Shown piece by piece: positions 32,433-41,121 of a stretch of DNA of 60,913 nucleotides. The stretch lies in the NCBI GenBank assembly GCA_964462325.1, contig CAYWYQ010000003.1, positions 1-60,913 on the forward strand. Direction: 5' to 3'. Below the pieces are notes generated by a model. The model had not been told where the DNA came from and ran no database searches. It was given only the letters and a program-made list of their open reading frames with translations. A program made the translations under genes and the position numbers. This DNA is from CAYFMS01 sp964462325 (lineage in GTDB: Bacteria > Patescibacteriota > Patescibacteriia > UBA9934). Positions within the stretch are counted from its first letter, which is position 1. Every line of letters begins with the position of its first letter.

Positions 32433-32870
32433 ATGAGTGTTCTAGATAAATTCAAGAAACAAAATGAGGTTACGCAGAAGGAAAGTCTTGCAAAAACTGC
32501 GAAGAAACCAAAGAAAAAAGCGGCACCAAAGAAATCAGAAAAAAAGACAGCCGAGGTAAAAAAGAAGCAAACAACGCTTATTTCAAAAGAAGCTTTGGAG
32601 ATTATTTTAAAGCCTGTGGTATCGGAAAAGTCTGCACATTTGTCGGATAACAATGTCCTGGTTCTCCATGTGGCAAATCGTGCAAATAAAGTACAGATCA
32701 AGCAAGCATTCCGCGAACTATACAAGGTAACTCCGGAACGAGTTAATATTCTCAATATGAGAGGAAAACGTGTTCGATTCGGAAGACGTACTGGTAAGAG
32801 AAGTGATTATAAAAAGGCGATCGTATTCCTACCAAAGGGAACAACGATTGATCTATTCGAAGGAGTATAA
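32433..32870 (+). CDS. rplW: Large ribosomal subunit protein uL23 with Lys-rich N-terminal extension
   Basis: uL23 surrounds the tunnel exit and docks SRP and trigger factor. The family core starts near residue 55 (ILKPVVSEKSAHL) and runs to GTTIDLFEGV, with the NKVQIKQAFRELY helix. The first 48 residues are an added Lys/Ala-rich, probably disordered, segment (several KKK tracts), comparable to the tails on bL32 and uL22 in this window. Total length is 145 versus about 100 usually. Confidence 0.94.
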   Translation: MSVLDKFKKQNEVTQKESLAKTAKKPKKKAAPKKSEKKTAEVKKKQTTLISKEALEIILKPVVSEKSAHLSDNNVLVLHVANRANKVQIKQAFRELYKVTPERVNILNMRGKRVRFGRRTGKRSDYKKAIVFLPKGTTIDLFEGV

Positions 32871-32871
32871 T

Positions 32872-33705
32872 ATGGGAATTAAAGTCTATAAGCCGACCAC
32901 TGCTGGACGACGAAAGTCAAGTGTTCAAACATTTGATGACGTAACAGCAAAGAGTCCAAAGAAAAAACTGACAAAGATTCGAAAGCGTCAAGCGGGACGA
33001 ACGAATGGTAAAATAACCGTTCGTCATCGTGGAGGAGGTGCAAAACGACGTATGCGTATCATTGATTGGAAATTCGACAAGATTGACATTCCTGCAAAAG
33101 TGGAAACGATTGAATATGATCCAAATCGTGGTGCACGTCTTGCGCTCCTTTCCTATGCCGATGGTGAAAAGCGATATATGCTTGCTCCAAAGGGATTGGA
33201 AGTTGGTATGACGGTTGTTACTTCAAAAGAAAAAGGTGAGATTTCACCAGGAAATCGCTTCCCGCTTCACAAAATTCCAGAAGGAATGAGTATCTATAAT
33301 ATAGAGCTTAGTCCTGGAAAGGGTGGACAAATGGTAAGAGGTGCTGGAGACAGTGCAACATTACTTGCCGTCGAAGGAAAATGGGCTACGGTTCGTTTAC
33401 CTTCAGGAGAAGTTCGTATGGTTCTAAAGGACTGTATGGCATCTATCGGATCTGTTTCAAACCCTGATTGGCGATTAATTCGTTGGGGGAAAGCAGGTCG
33501 GATGAGACATCGAGGAATTCGTCCAACCGTTCGAGGAAAGGCGATGAACCCGGTTGATCACCCTCATGGAGGAGGAGAGGCTCGAAACTCTATTGGACTT
33601 AAGCATCCAAAGACACCTTCGGGTAAGCCAGCGCTTGGTGTAAAAACACGACGACCACAGCGATCTGACAAATTCATTATTCGTCGTCGTAAGAGTAAGA
33701 AATAG
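32872..33705 (+). CDS. rplB: Large ribosomal subunit protein uL2
   Basis: uL2 is a core 50S protein next to the peptidyl-transferase centre. The ATG at 32872, 1 nt after the rplW stop and preceded by AGGAG, gives a 277-residue protein beginning MGIKVYKPTTAGRRKSS. Key segments are GRTNGKITVRHRGGGAKRR near residue 43, the SB3 fold through the middle, and the active-centre-proximal MNPVDHPHGGGEARNS near residue 223 with the conserved His. Confidence 0.97.
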   Translation: MGIKVYKPTTAGRRKSSVQTFDDVTAKSPKKKLTKIRKRQAGRTNGKITVRHRGGGAKRRMRIIDWKFDKIDIPAKVETIEYDPNRGARLALLSYADGEKRYMLAPKGLEVGMTVVTSKEKGEISPGNRFPLHKIPEGMSIYNIELSPGKGGQMVRGAGDSATLLAVEGKWATVRLPSGEVRMVLKDCMASIGSVSNPDWRLIRWGKAGRMRHRGIRPTVRGKAMNPVDHPHGGGEARNSIGLKHPKTPSGKPALGVKTRRPQRSDKFIIRRRKSKK

Positions 33706-33708
33706 GTT

Positions 33709-33984
33709 ATGGCACGAAGTCTAAAAAAAGGACCATACGTTGATGAAAAACTCATGAAAAAGATTGCCGCTTCTCAGCCAGGGAAGGGTTCAATCAAAAC
33801 ATGGGCACGTTCTTCTACTGTGACACCAGATATGGTGGGATATAGCATATCTATTCACAATGGAAAGGATTTTGTCACCATTAAGGTTCAAGAAAATATG
33901 GTTGGCCACAAGCTAGGTGAGTTCGCTCCGACACGTCGGTTTGCGAGACATGGTGGTAAGGCGGCTGACGCAAATAAGAGGTAA
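33709..33984 (+). CDS. rpsS: Small ribosomal subunit protein uS19
   Basis: uS19 is in the 30S head. The 91-residue sequence starts MARSLKKGPYVDEKLMKKI and contains STVTPDMVGYSISIHNGKDF and GHKLGEFAPTRRFARHGG, the diagnostic C-terminal block. Normal length. It lies 3 nt after rplB in the usual operon order. Confidence 0.97.
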   Translation: MARSLKKGPYVDEKLMKKIAASQPGKGSIKTWARSSTVTPDMVGYSISIHNGKDFVTIKVQENMVGHKLGEFAPTRRFARHGGKAADANKR

Positions 33985-33985
33985 T

Positions 33986-34432
33986 ATGCAAGCACGAGCA
34001 GAAGCAAAATATATTCGCATGTCTCCACGCAAGGTTCGACTTGTTGTCGATCTTATTCGTGGAATGGGAATTCAAGAAGCACGACATCAGCTTGCTTTTT
34101 CAAGAAAAGCAGCAGCAGGTCCAGTGCTTAAAGTTCTCAACTCTGCAATTGCAAATGCCGAGAACAATATGGGTCTCAATACGGAAGATTTTCGTGTTGT
34201 AGAAGCAAGAGTGAATGATGGTCCAACGATCAAACGATTCATGCCAAGAGCGCATGGAAGAGCAACGCCTCTTCGAAAGCGCATGTCTCATATTGCTGTT
34301 GCAGTTGGTGACGGAAAAGAAGAAATCGCAGCTCCAAGAGAAGAAAAGGCAACAAAGAAGGTTGCTGAAGTTCAAGAGAAGGAACAGGTTGCGAAAGCAG
34401 ATACTAAAGAAAAGAAAGAAGAGAAGAATTAA
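33986..34432 (+). CDS. rplV: Large ribosomal subunit protein uL22 with charged C-terminal tail
   Basis: uL22 spans the exit tunnel wall. I start at 33986 (MQARAEAKYIRMSPRKVRLV), 1 nt after the rpsS stop, because this is the family N-terminus; an upstream open frame overlaps rpsS. The tunnel-lining hairpin tip and the RVNDGPTIKRFMPRAHGRA segment are present. After about residue 112 a Glu/Lys-rich tail of about 36 residues is added, so the protein reaches 148 residues. Confidence 0.95.
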   Translation: MQARAEAKYIRMSPRKVRLVVDLIRGMGIQEARHQLAFSRKAAAGPVLKVLNSAIANAENNMGLNTEDFRVVEARVNDGPTIKRFMPRAHGRATPLRKRMSHIAVAVGDGKEEIAAPREEKATKKVAEVQEKEQVAKADTKEKKEEKN

Positions 34433-34450
34433 TCCATTCAATAGATAATT

Positions 34451-35149
34451 ATGGGTCAGAAAATTCATCCAAAACTATTTCGACTGCATACCATCTTTGA
34501 TTGGGACTCAAAGTGGTTTGCACCACGAGGGAAGTATGTACAGTTCTTAAAGGAAGATGTGCAGCTTCGAGCATTTATTATGAAGACACTCAAAGATGCA
34601 GCTGTCGACTCGGTTTTAATTGACCGAAATCGTAATAAATTGACTATTACAATTATCTCGGCAAAACCAGGGTTCGTTATTGGACGTTCTGGGTCTGGGA
34701 TCGAAGAATTGAAGAAGAAGATCACAAAGAAGTTCTTCCAAGGAAAGCGAGTGACAATGAACATTAATGTAAAAGAAGTCGCGCACCCTTCTCTTTCTTC
34801 TCGTGTTGTGGGACTTCAAATTGCGAATGAAATTGAACGACGTTTACCGTTTAGACGGTCAATGAAAATGTCAGTTGATCGCATTATGAAAGCTGGGGCA
34901 AAAGGAGCAAAGGTTACAATCGGTGGACGATTGAATGGTGCAGAAATTGCTCGAAGTGAAACCGTTTCTCAGGGAAGTATCCCTCTTCATAATCTACGTG
35001 CAGATATTGATTATGCATCAGTAACCGCACATACGATTTGGGGAACAATTGGTGTGAAGGTTTGGATTTATAAAGGAGAAGTCTTTGATAAGTCTGAGGT
35101 TAAGAAAGTAGCTGTCGAAAAACCGAAGCGTAATCGACGACGATCATAA
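34451..35149 (+). CDS. rpsC: Small ribosomal subunit protein uS3
   Basis: uS3 forms part of the mRNA entry channel. The 232-residue protein starts MGQKIHPKLFRL, has the KH domain GFVIGRSGSGIEELKKKI near residue 77, and the C-terminal domain with MKAGAKGAKVTIGGRLNGAEIAR (cited in part) and GTIGVKVWIYKGE. Normal length, ending in a short Arg/Lys tail. Confidence 0.97.
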   Translation: MGQKIHPKLFRLHTIFDWDSKWFAPRGKYVQFLKEDVQLRAFIMKTLKDAAVDSVLIDRNRNKLTITIISAKPGFVIGRSGSGIEELKKKITKKFFQGKRVTMNINVKEVAHPSLSSRVVGLQIANEIERRLPFRRSMKMSVDRIMKAGAKGAKVTIGGRLNGAEIARSETVSQGSIPLHNLRADIDYASVTAHTIWGTIGVKVWIYKGEVFDKSEVKKVAVEKPKRNRRRS

Positions 35150-35158
35150 TAGACGCAT

Positions 35159-35572
35159 ATGTTGATGCCAAAGAAAATGAAATATCGAAAGCCGCATAAG
35201 CGTCGAACGAAAGGTGATCGTATTGCTACACAGAAGACATTAGTCGATTTCGGAGAATATGGTCTGAAAGCTATGACGGAATCATGGGTTACTGCAAGAC
35301 AGATCGAGGCGGCAAGACGAGCAATGACTCGTTATGTAAAACGTGGTGGAAAGATTTGGATTCGATTATTCCCAGATCATCCAGTTACAAGTCACGGTGG
35401 CGAGGCGCCTATGGGTAAAGGAAAGGGGGGAGTTGATTACTTTATGACCCCTGTTCGTGCTGGGACGGTAATGTTCGAAATGGATGGAGTGACAGAAGAA
35501 CAGGCTCGAGAAGCATTTCGACTTGCTTCCCATAAGCTTCCTATGAAAACAAAATTTGTAACCCGTCACTAG
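35159..35572 (+). CDS. rplP: Large ribosomal subunit protein uL16
   Basis: uL16 organises the A-site tRNA region of the 50S. The sequence has MPKKMKYRKPHKRRTKG at the N-terminus, AARRAMTRYVKRGGKIWIR near residue 45 and MGKGKGGVDYFMTPVRAGT (near 80), which carries the Arg/Gly loop. The family start is probably the second ATG at 35165; 35159 adds two residues. Length 135-137. Confidence 0.96.
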   Translation: MLMPKKMKYRKPHKRRTKGDRIATQKTLVDFGEYGLKAMTESWVTARQIEAARRAMTRYVKRGGKIWIRLFPDHPVTSHGGEAPMGKGKGGVDYFMTPVRAGTVMFEMDGVTEEQAREAFRLASHKLPMKTKFVTRH

Positions 35573-35573
35573 T

Positions 35574-35804
35574 ATGCAATTCAAAGATCTACAAAAGAAA
35601 AAAGATGCCGAATTGCAAAAATTACTTGCAGAGGAGCGCGGAAAGCTCTATGATCTTCGTTTGAAGACCGCGGTAGGTCAGTTAAAAGACTTTTCGCAAA
35701 TCAAGTCGGTTCGTAAGCATATTGCGCATATTCTTACGGAATTAAGTCAGCGCAATCAGGCTGCAGATAAGGAGCCTGTACAGGAGGAAAAAGATTCTGA
35801 ATAA
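35574..35804 (+). CDS. rpmC: Large ribosomal subunit protein uL29
   Basis: uL29 is a small two-helix protein at the tunnel exit. The 76-residue sequence shows MQFKDLQKKKDAELQKLLAE and the second helix FSQIKSVRKHIAHILTEL, typical of the family, with an acidic tail of about 15 residues. It starts 1 nt after the rplP stop (TAG-T-ATG). Confidence 0.93.
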   Translation: MQFKDLQKKKDAELQKLLAEERGKLYDLRLKTAVGQLKDFSQIKSVRKHIAHILTELSQRNQAADKEPVQEEKDSE

Positions 35805-35809
35805 TTCAT

Positions 35810-36067
35810 ATGACAGTTGAAGCCAAAAAAACACAAACTCGTCGCCGAATGAACGGTGTTGTTGTTTCAGATAAAATGGATAAAACCGTTGTTGTTCGAG
35901 TGGATCGTACAGCAATTCATCCAAAATATTTGAAGCGCTACACAGTAAGTAAGCGATTTAAGGCTCATGATCCAGAGAATGCATTTGCATCTGGGGATGA
36001 AGTGACGATTGAAGAAATCCGTCCTATGTCAAAAGATAAGCGTTTCCGCGTCGTAAAAGCAAAGTAA
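35810..36067 (+). CDS. rpsQ: Small ribosomal subunit protein uS17
   Basis: uS17 is an early-binding OB-fold protein. The 85-residue sequence shows RRMNGVVVSDKMDKTVVVRV near residues 8-27, HPKYLKRYTVSKRFKAHDP and the EIRPMSKDKRFRVVKAK end. Normal length. Confidence 0.96.
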   Translation: MTVEAKKTQTRRRMNGVVVSDKMDKTVVVRVDRTAIHPKYLKRYTVSKRFKAHDPENAFASGDEVTIEEIRPMSKDKRFRVVKAK

Positions 36068-36068
36068 T

Positions 36069-36440
36069 ATGGTACAACATAGATCAATGCTAAGCGTAGC
36101 CGATAATACGGGAGCAAAAAAGCTTCAAGTTATTCGTGTACTCGGAGGATATCGGAAGCGTTATGCTCGAATAGGGGATATCGTTACAGCTGTTATTAAA
36201 GAAGCTGTACCGCACAGTAGTGTTAAGAAAAGTGACATTGTTCACGCGGTACTTGTTCGGACTCGAAAGGAAACCCGTCGAAATGATGGTTCATACATTC
36301 GTTTCGATGAAAATGCTGCTGTACTTATTAATCGCGAGAATAAAGAACCAAAAGGAACACGTATTTTCGGACCAGTCGCTCGAGAACTTCGAGAAGATGG
36401 GTACCAAAAGATTGTTTCTCTCGCACCTGAAGTACTTTAA
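36069..36440 (+). CDS. rplN: Large ribosomal subunit protein uL14
   Basis: uL14 forms an intersubunit bridge. The 123-residue sequence contains SVADNTGAKKLQVIRVLGG near residue 9, the VVRTRKETRR-like segment (VLVRTRKETRRNDGSYIRF) and IFGPVARELREDGYQKIVSLAPEVL at the end. Normal length. It starts 1 nt after rpsQ. Confidence 0.97.
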   Translation: MVQHRSMLSVADNTGAKKLQVIRVLGGYRKRYARIGDIVTAVIKEAVPHSSVKKSDIVHAVLVRTRKETRRNDGSYIRFDENAAVLINRENKEPKGTRIFGPVARELREDGYQKIVSLAPEVL

Positions 36441-36450
36441 TCCTATATAT

Positions 36451-36768
36451 ATGAAGATTAAAACAGGTGATCAAGTACGTGTTATTGCCGGAAAGAATAA
36501 AGGAAAAGATGGAAAGGTGTTACAGGTACTGGCAGAAAGAAATCAAATAGTTATTGAAGGAGTGAATGAAGCGACAAAGCATATCAAGCGTCGTGGAAAT
36601 CAACCCGGACAAAAGGTGAATTATAATGCACCGATTCATGTATCAAATGTACGCGTGATAGGAAAGAATATTGAAGGTCGTATTGGATACAAAATTCTTG
36701 AAACGGATGGTAAGAGAAAAAAAATCCGTATTGTTAAGTCAAAGAAAGGAACTGAAGATCTAAGTTAA
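36451..36768 (+). CDS. rplX: Large ribosomal subunit protein uL24
   Basis: uL24 is an assembly initiator with a KOW domain. The start at 36451 (MKIKTGDQVRVIAGKNKGKD) gives the family N-terminus and a 105-residue protein; an upstream open frame overlaps rplN. VIEGVNEATKHIKRR lies near residue 38, and the C-terminal half has PIHVSNVRVI. Confidence 0.96.
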   Translation: MKIKTGDQVRVIAGKNKGKDGKVLQVLAERNQIVIEGVNEATKHIKRRGNQPGQKVNYNAPIHVSNVRVIGKNIEGRIGYKILETDGKRKKIRIVKSKKGTEDLS

Positions 36769-36769
36769 T

Positions 36770-37312
36770 ATGTCAGTAGCACTTAAAGAAAAATATACAA
36801 ATGAAGTGATGCCGACTTTGAAAGACAACTTCAATCTTCATACGATGGAAATTCCATCCATTGAGAAGGTGACGATCAATACAGGATTGAGCACAAAACG
36901 TGATGCGAAGTTCATCGAAACAATGGTAAAGACACTTGAAAGCATTTCTGGTCAAAAGCCCGTTATTACAAAGGCAAGAAAATCAATTGCCGGATTCAAG
37001 GTACGAGAAGGTATGCCAGTTGGAGCTTCGGTAACACTACGAGGAGAACGCATGTGGGCATTTCTAGACAAGCTAGTCAATATTACATTCCCACGTGTTC
37101 GAGATTTTCGAGGAATTGAAGAATCGACAGTAGACTCGAGCGGAAATTTCAATGTCGGATTTAAGGAGCATATCGCTTTTCCGGAAATTGAAGCAGATGC
37201 TATCGAATCTATTCACGGACTTCAAGTTTGTGTAAAAACTTCAACACAGAGTAGAGAACAGGGATTGGCCCTCTTTAAAGGATTGGGATTCCCATTTAAG
37301 AAACAAAGCTAG
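36770..37312 (+). CDS. rplE: Large ribosomal subunit protein uL5
   Basis: uL5 binds 5S rRNA and contacts the P-site tRNA. The 180-residue protein shows MEIPSIEKVTINTGL near residue 26, RKSIAGFKVREGMPVGASVTLRG (near 64, cited in part), the FPRVRDFRGI loop and FNVGFKEHIAFPEIE. Normal length. It starts 1 nt after the rplX stop. Confidence 0.97.
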   Translation: MSVALKEKYTNEVMPTLKDNFNLHTMEIPSIEKVTINTGLSTKRDAKFIETMVKTLESISGQKPVITKARKSIAGFKVREGMPVGASVTLRGERMWAFLDKLVNITFPRVRDFRGIEESTVDSSGNFNVGFKEHIAFPEIEADAIESIHGLQVCVKTSTQSREQGLALFKGLGFPFKKQS

Positions 37313-37314
37313 AT

Positions 37315-37500
37315 ATGGCAACACAAAACCAAATCGCAAAATCAAAGAAAACGCCAAAGTACATGACTCAAAAGGTCAATCGTTGTTGGAATTGCGGACG
37401 ACAACGTTATTTTATGCGTCACTTTGGACTTTGTCGTATCTGCTTCCGGGAAATGGCAAATCGTGGAGAGCTCCCTGGAATTAAGAAAGCAAGTTGGTAG
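37315..37500 (+). CDS. rpsN: Small ribosomal subunit protein uS14, zinc type
   Basis: The 61-residue, zinc-binding short form of uS14: two CxxC pairs (CWNC near residue 24 and CRIC near residue 39) hold a zinc ion, followed by FREMANRGELPGIKKASW, the standard C-terminus. No zinc-free paralogue is seen in this window. Located between rplE and rpsH as usual. Confidence 0.97.
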   Translation: MATQNQIAKSKKTPKYMTQKVNRCWNCGRQRYFMRHFGLCRICFREMANRGELPGIKKASW

Positions 37501-37501
37501 T

Positions 37502-37897
37502 ATGATGACAGATCCAATATCAGACATGCTCACACGCATTCGAAATGCATCAATGGTGAAGAAATCATCGGTGTCCGTTCCGACTTCAAAGATCAAATAT
37601 GCAATTGCAAAGATTCTTGAAAAGGAAGGGTTCGTAGCGTCTGTAGAGCAATATCAGGACGGAGCACGTCCAATGATGCGTCTTGAACTTAAATATGATG
37701 GAGTGAAGAATCCGAAAATTTCTTCTATTAAACGTGTTTCTAAGCCAGGGCGTCGTGTCTACTTAAAATCAAGCGAATTACCAACCGTTCGTGGAGGATT
37801 TGGATTGTCTCTCATTTCTACATCGAATGGGATCATGACAAATATGGAGGCGCGGAAGCGTCGATTAGGCGGAGAAGTAATTTGTGAAATATTCTAA
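37502..37897 (+). CDS. rpsH: Small ribosomal subunit protein uS8
   Basis: uS8 binds the central domain of 16S rRNA and in E. coli regulates the spc operon. The start is at 37502 or 37505 (MTDPISDMLTRIRNA), 1 nt after rpsN. The C-terminal block VRGGFGLSLISTSNGIMTN followed by GGEVICEIF is diagnostic. At about 131 residues it is of normal length. Confidence 0.96.
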   Translation: MMTDPISDMLTRIRNASMVKKSSVSVPTSKIKYAIAKILEKEGFVASVEQYQDGARPMMRLELKYDGVKNPKISSIKRVSKPGRRVYLKSSELPTVRGGFGLSLISTSNGIMTNMEARKRRLGGEVICEIF

Positions 37898-37901
37898 GCC
37901 T

Positions 37902-38453
37902 ATGTCACGAATCGGAAAAAAACCTGTTTATATTACAAATGGTGTGTCAGTAACTGTCACAGATACAGACGTTACTGTGAAGGGACCAAAGGGTGAATTG
38001 AAACGTCTATTAACACCGCAAGTACATATTGAGCAGAAGAAAACAGAAGAAGGAAATGAGTATCTTGAAGTAACTGTTCAAGATGAGAAAAATAACAAAG
38101 CAATCTGGGGAACGATACGCGCTCATCTTGAAAATATGGTGAAAGGAGTGAGCGAGGGTTGGACAAAGGAACTTGAATTGAATGGAGTAGGATTTAAGAT
38201 GAATTTGCAAGGAAAGAAACTTGTGCTTTCTCTTGGCTTCTCTCATGAGATTGAATACATGATTACAGATGGAATTGATGCAAGTATCGAGGGAAATATC
38301 TTAACTATTTCTGGAACTGATAAAGAATTGGTAGGAAAAACAGCATCTGAAATACGAGCATTTAAAAAGCCAGAACCTTATAAGGGCAAGGGATTCCGTT
38401 ACACGGATGAAATTATTAAGCGCAAGGCAGGTAAGGCGGCTAAAGCTGAGTAG
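37902..38453 (+). CDS. rplF: Large ribosomal subunit protein uL6
   Basis: uL6 lies near the sarcin-ricin loop. The ATG at 37902 (MSRIGKKPVYITNGVSVTV) is the family start. Two homologous alpha/beta domains follow, with the signature KKPEPYKGKGFRYTDEIIKRK near residue 150 (cited as an overview) carrying the conserved PYKGKG motif. 183 residues, normal length. Confidence 0.97.
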   Translation: MSRIGKKPVYITNGVSVTVTDTDVTVKGPKGELKRLLTPQVHIEQKKTEEGNEYLEVTVQDEKNNKAIWGTIRAHLENMVKGVSEGWTKELELNGVGFKMNLQGKKLVLSLGFSHEIEYMITDGIDASIEGNILTISGTDKELVGKTASEIRAFKKPEPYKGKGFRYTDEIIKRKAGKAAKAE

Positions 38454-38461
38454 TAGATAAT

Positions 38462-38821
38462 ATGAAAAAACAACTCATCAAAAAGAGAAATAATGAATTG
38501 CGACGTGCGCATAGAACGCGAGCGCGTCTTCATGGTACCTCAGAGCGGCCTCGTTTGACGGTATTTCGTTCATTACGTCATATTTACGCGCAGTTAATTG
38601 ACGATGAAAATAGGGTAACGCTTGCAACGGCATCTGACAAGGATATTGATAGCAAGGGAAAGAAACCATCAGAAATCGCTAAATTAGTTGGATCTGCTCT
38701 TGCCGCGAAAGCAAAAGAAAAGAAGGTAACAGCTGTTATTTTTGACCGTGGGTCTTATAAGTATCACGGACGTGTTCAGGCATTAGCTGAAGGCGCTCGA
38801 GAAGGTGGACTAGAATTCTAG
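38462..38821 (+). CDS. rplR: Large ribosomal subunit protein uL18
   Basis: uL18 binds 5S rRNA. The 119-residue protein shows RARLHGTSERPRLTVFRSLR near residue 20, HIYAQLIDDENRVTLATAS and the C-terminal FDRGSYKYHGRVQALAEGAR. Normal length. Confidence 0.97.
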   Translation: MKKQLIKKRNNELRRAHRTRARLHGTSERPRLTVFRSLRHIYAQLIDDENRVTLATASDKDIDSKGKKPSEIAKLVGSALAAKAKEKKVTAVIFDRGSYKYHGRVQALAEGAREGGLEF

Positions 38822-38824
38822 AAT

Positions 38825-39367
38825 ATGGAAAAGAAATTTGACAAGAAAAATAATAATTCAAATCGTCGCCAACGTCGTGGAAGACGTCGACAGGAACGAG
38901 AACCTCGAGAATTTGAGCAAAAGATTCTTGATTTGGCGCGCGTAACACGTGTAACAAAGGGTGGAAAACGCATGCGTTTCCGAACATGTCTTATTATTGG
39001 TGACAAAAAAGGACGTGTTGGAATGGGGATCGCAAAAGGAAAGGATGTTGCAGCCTCTGTAGAAAAAGCGTTCGGAAGAGCGAAAAAGAATCTTGTAACG
39101 GTACCGCTTCAGAATGAAACAATTCCTCATGAAATCAAGATGAAAAACGGAGCGGCATATATTATGTTGAAACCAGCACCTGTTGGAACAGGACTGAAGT
39201 CTGGAGGACCAGTTCGTGTTGTACTCGAGCTTGCTGGAGTACCCAATGCTGTATCAAAGATTCTTGGCTCTAAGAGTAAGATTAATAATGCAAGAGCAAC
39301 GTTTGATGCTTTGAGAGCTTTGCAAAAAGTAGATGTTACTCCTAAAAAAGTTACGACGAAAAAGTAG
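38825..39367 (+). CDS. rpsE: Small ribosomal subunit protein uS5
   Basis: uS5 affects decoding accuracy. The dsRBD-like domain starts near residue 30 with LARVTRVTKGGKRMRFR, followed by GDKKGRVGMGIAKGKDV near 60 and the C-terminal GGPVRVVLELAGVPNAVSKI. An Arg/Lys/Asn-rich N-terminal extension of about 25 residues is present. The next gene is rplO; rpmD, which usually lies here, is missing. Confidence 0.97.
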   Translation: MEKKFDKKNNNSNRRQRRGRRRQEREPREFEQKILDLARVTRVTKGGKRMRFRTCLIIGDKKGRVGMGIAKGKDVAASVEKAFGRAKKNLVTVPLQNETIPHEIKMKNGAAYIMLKPAPVGTGLKSGGPVRVVLELAGVPNAVSKILGSKSKINNARATFDALRALQKVDVTPKKVTTKK

Positions 39368-39370
39368 TAT

Positions 39371-39808
39371 ATGAGTATAGGATTACATAATATCGGGCCA
39401 TTCCGTGGTTCGAAAAAACGAAAAAAACGAGTAGGAAGAGGTCTGGGATCTACCGGTACAACAGCCGGGCGTGGTCAAAAAGGACAGAAAGCTCGTTCAG
39501 GTACGGGTGGATTTAAACGTCTTGGTATGCGAAAATTCTTGCTTGCAACACCTAAGGTTCGTGGATTTAAATCTATGCACCCAAAGAATGCAATCGTGAG
39601 TATTGAACAAATTGCAACACATTTCGGAAAGGGTGAAATAGTTACACCGAAAGCAATGAAAGCAAAAGGACTTGTGCAAAGTGTGAAAAATGGTGTAAAA
39701 ATTCTAAGTGACGGAGAAATTAAACATGCAATTACCGTAAGGAATTGTTCAGTATCAAAATCAGCAGCAGAAAAAATTCTTGCTGCAGGCGGAGAAATTA
39801 TCGCATAA
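39371..39808 (+). CDS. rplO: Large ribosomal subunit protein uL15
   Basis: uL15 is a late 50S assembly protein with a long Gly/Arg/Lys-rich N-terminal arm: RVGRGLGSTGTTAGRGQKGQ near residue 20 and SGTGGFKRLGMRKF. The C-terminal globular part includes VKNGVKILSDGEIKHAITV. 145 residues, normal length. It directly follows rpsE, confirming the absence of uL30, and precedes secY. Confidence 0.97.
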   Translation: MSIGLHNIGPFRGSKKRKKRVGRGLGSTGTTAGRGQKGQKARSGTGGFKRLGMRKFLLATPKVRGFKSMHPKNAIVSIEQIATHFGKGEIVTPKAMKAKGLVQSVKNGVKILSDGEIKHAITVRNCSVSKSAAEKILAAGGEIIA

Positions 39809-39811
39809 ACT

Positions 39812-41083
39812 ATGAAACACCTCTTACGCGTATTCCAAGTAAAAGAAATTAGAGAAAGTCTACTTTTTATCTTGTTTGCGCTTACGATCTTTCGAATTGC
39901 AGCACATATTACTGTTCCTGGGATTGATGCCGGAGGTTTGAGCGCATTGCTTGAATCAAATCAATTCCTAGGCTTGTTAAATGTATTCTCTGGTGGAACG
40001 ATTGAAAGCTTTTCTATTGTTGCACTTGGGGTAGCACCATATATTACTGCATCGATTATCATCCAGCTGCTTGGAATGATCTCGCCATCTGTGGAAGAGA
40101 TGCAGAAAGAGGAGCAAGGACGTCGTAGGCTTAATCAATGGACAAGAATGGCCGTCGTACCTTTATCATTTGTACAAGGGTATGGTTTGATCACAATTTT
40201 AAGTCAATCTGGCGGTCAGGGTGGAGCAGCTCTTACATTGGAAAGTGGAACGATACTCATCACCCTTCTCACAATGACTGCAGGTACGATATTTCTCATG
40301 TGGCTTGGTGAGTTGATTAGTGAACGAGGAATCGGAAATGGTATTTCTATTCTGATTCTTGCAGGTATCATTGCATCATTCCCACAATTCATTCAGCAAA
40401 CGGTTGCAACATATACGCCAAGTGAATTATTCGATATTGTATTATTCTTGGTACTTACACTTGTGACAATCGTCGCGGTGGTAATTGTTAATGAAGGAGA
40501 GAGAAATATTCCTGTTCAATATGCACGGGGAGTGCGTGGCGGAACATCTGCAAAGGTGTCATCTCATTTACCTTTAAGAGTGAATATGGGAGGAATGATT
40601 CCGATCATCTTCGCAATTGCTCTTATTGTATTCCCACCACTTGTTGCCCAGTTCTTCTTAAATGCGAGAACCGGGTTCATACAATCTATCGCACAGTTTA
40701 CTATAGAAATATTTGGGAATAGTCTTTTCTACGGAGTGATTTATTTCTTGCTTGTATTCGGGTTCACCTTCTTCTACGCATCCGTAGTATTTAAGCCGGA
40801 TCAGGTAGCAGAAAACTTGCAAAAGCAGGGTGGATTTGTTCCAGGAATTCGACCGGGTGAACAAACGGCAAAGTATCTTGAACAAGTGAAGAATCGCATC
40901 TTACTTACAGGGGCGATCTTCCTTGGACTTATCGCTGTTTTGCCGCTTATCGTACAGGAAATTACAGGAAGTCAGAATCTAATCGTTGGCGGAGCATCTA
41001 TTCTCATTATCGTGGCAGTTGTCATTGACATGTTAAAACAGGTTGAGTCGCAACTATCGCTTCGAGAATACGAATTGAAGTAG
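39812..41083 (+). CDS. secY: Preprotein translocase subunit SecY
   Basis: SecY is the channel of the Sec translocon. The 423-residue protein has about ten transmembrane helices, the plug region AAHITVPGIDAGGLSALLES (in part) near residue 30, the ALGVAPYITASIIIQLLGM helix, and the cytoplasmic loops with GERNIPVQYARGVRGG near residue 230 and GFVPGIRPGEQTAKYL near 340. Full length. It ends the S10-spc transcript at the terminator 41091-41117. Confidence 0.97.
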   Translation: MKHLLRVFQVKEIRESLLFILFALTIFRIAAHITVPGIDAGGLSALLESNQFLGLLNVFSGGTIESFSIVALGVAPYITASIIIQLLGMISPSVEEMQKEEQGRRRLNQWTRMAVVPLSFVQGYGLITILSQSGGQGGAALTLESGTILITLLTMTAGTIFLMWLGELISERGIGNGISILILAGIIASFPQFIQQTVATYTPSELFDIVLFLVLTLVTIVAVVIVNEGERNIPVQYARGVRGGTSAKVSSHLPLRVNMGGMIPIIFAIALIVFPPLVAQFFLNARTGFIQSIAQFTIEIFGNSLFYGVIYFLLVFGFTFFYASVVFKPDQVAENLQKQGGFVPGIRPGEQTAKYLEQVKNRILLTGAIFLGLIAVLPLIVQEITGSQNLIVGGASILIIVAVVIDMLKQVESQLSLREYELK

Positions 41084-41090
41084 TAGTAAT

Positions 41091-41117
41091 AAAAAAATAC
41101 CTTCGGGTATTTTTTTG
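41091..41117 (+). terminator. Terminator after secY
   Basis: AAAAAAATACC-TTCG-GGTATTTTTTT: an 11-bp stem with a UUCG tetraloop and T-run. Confidence 0.9.
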
Positions 41118-41121
41118 GTTC

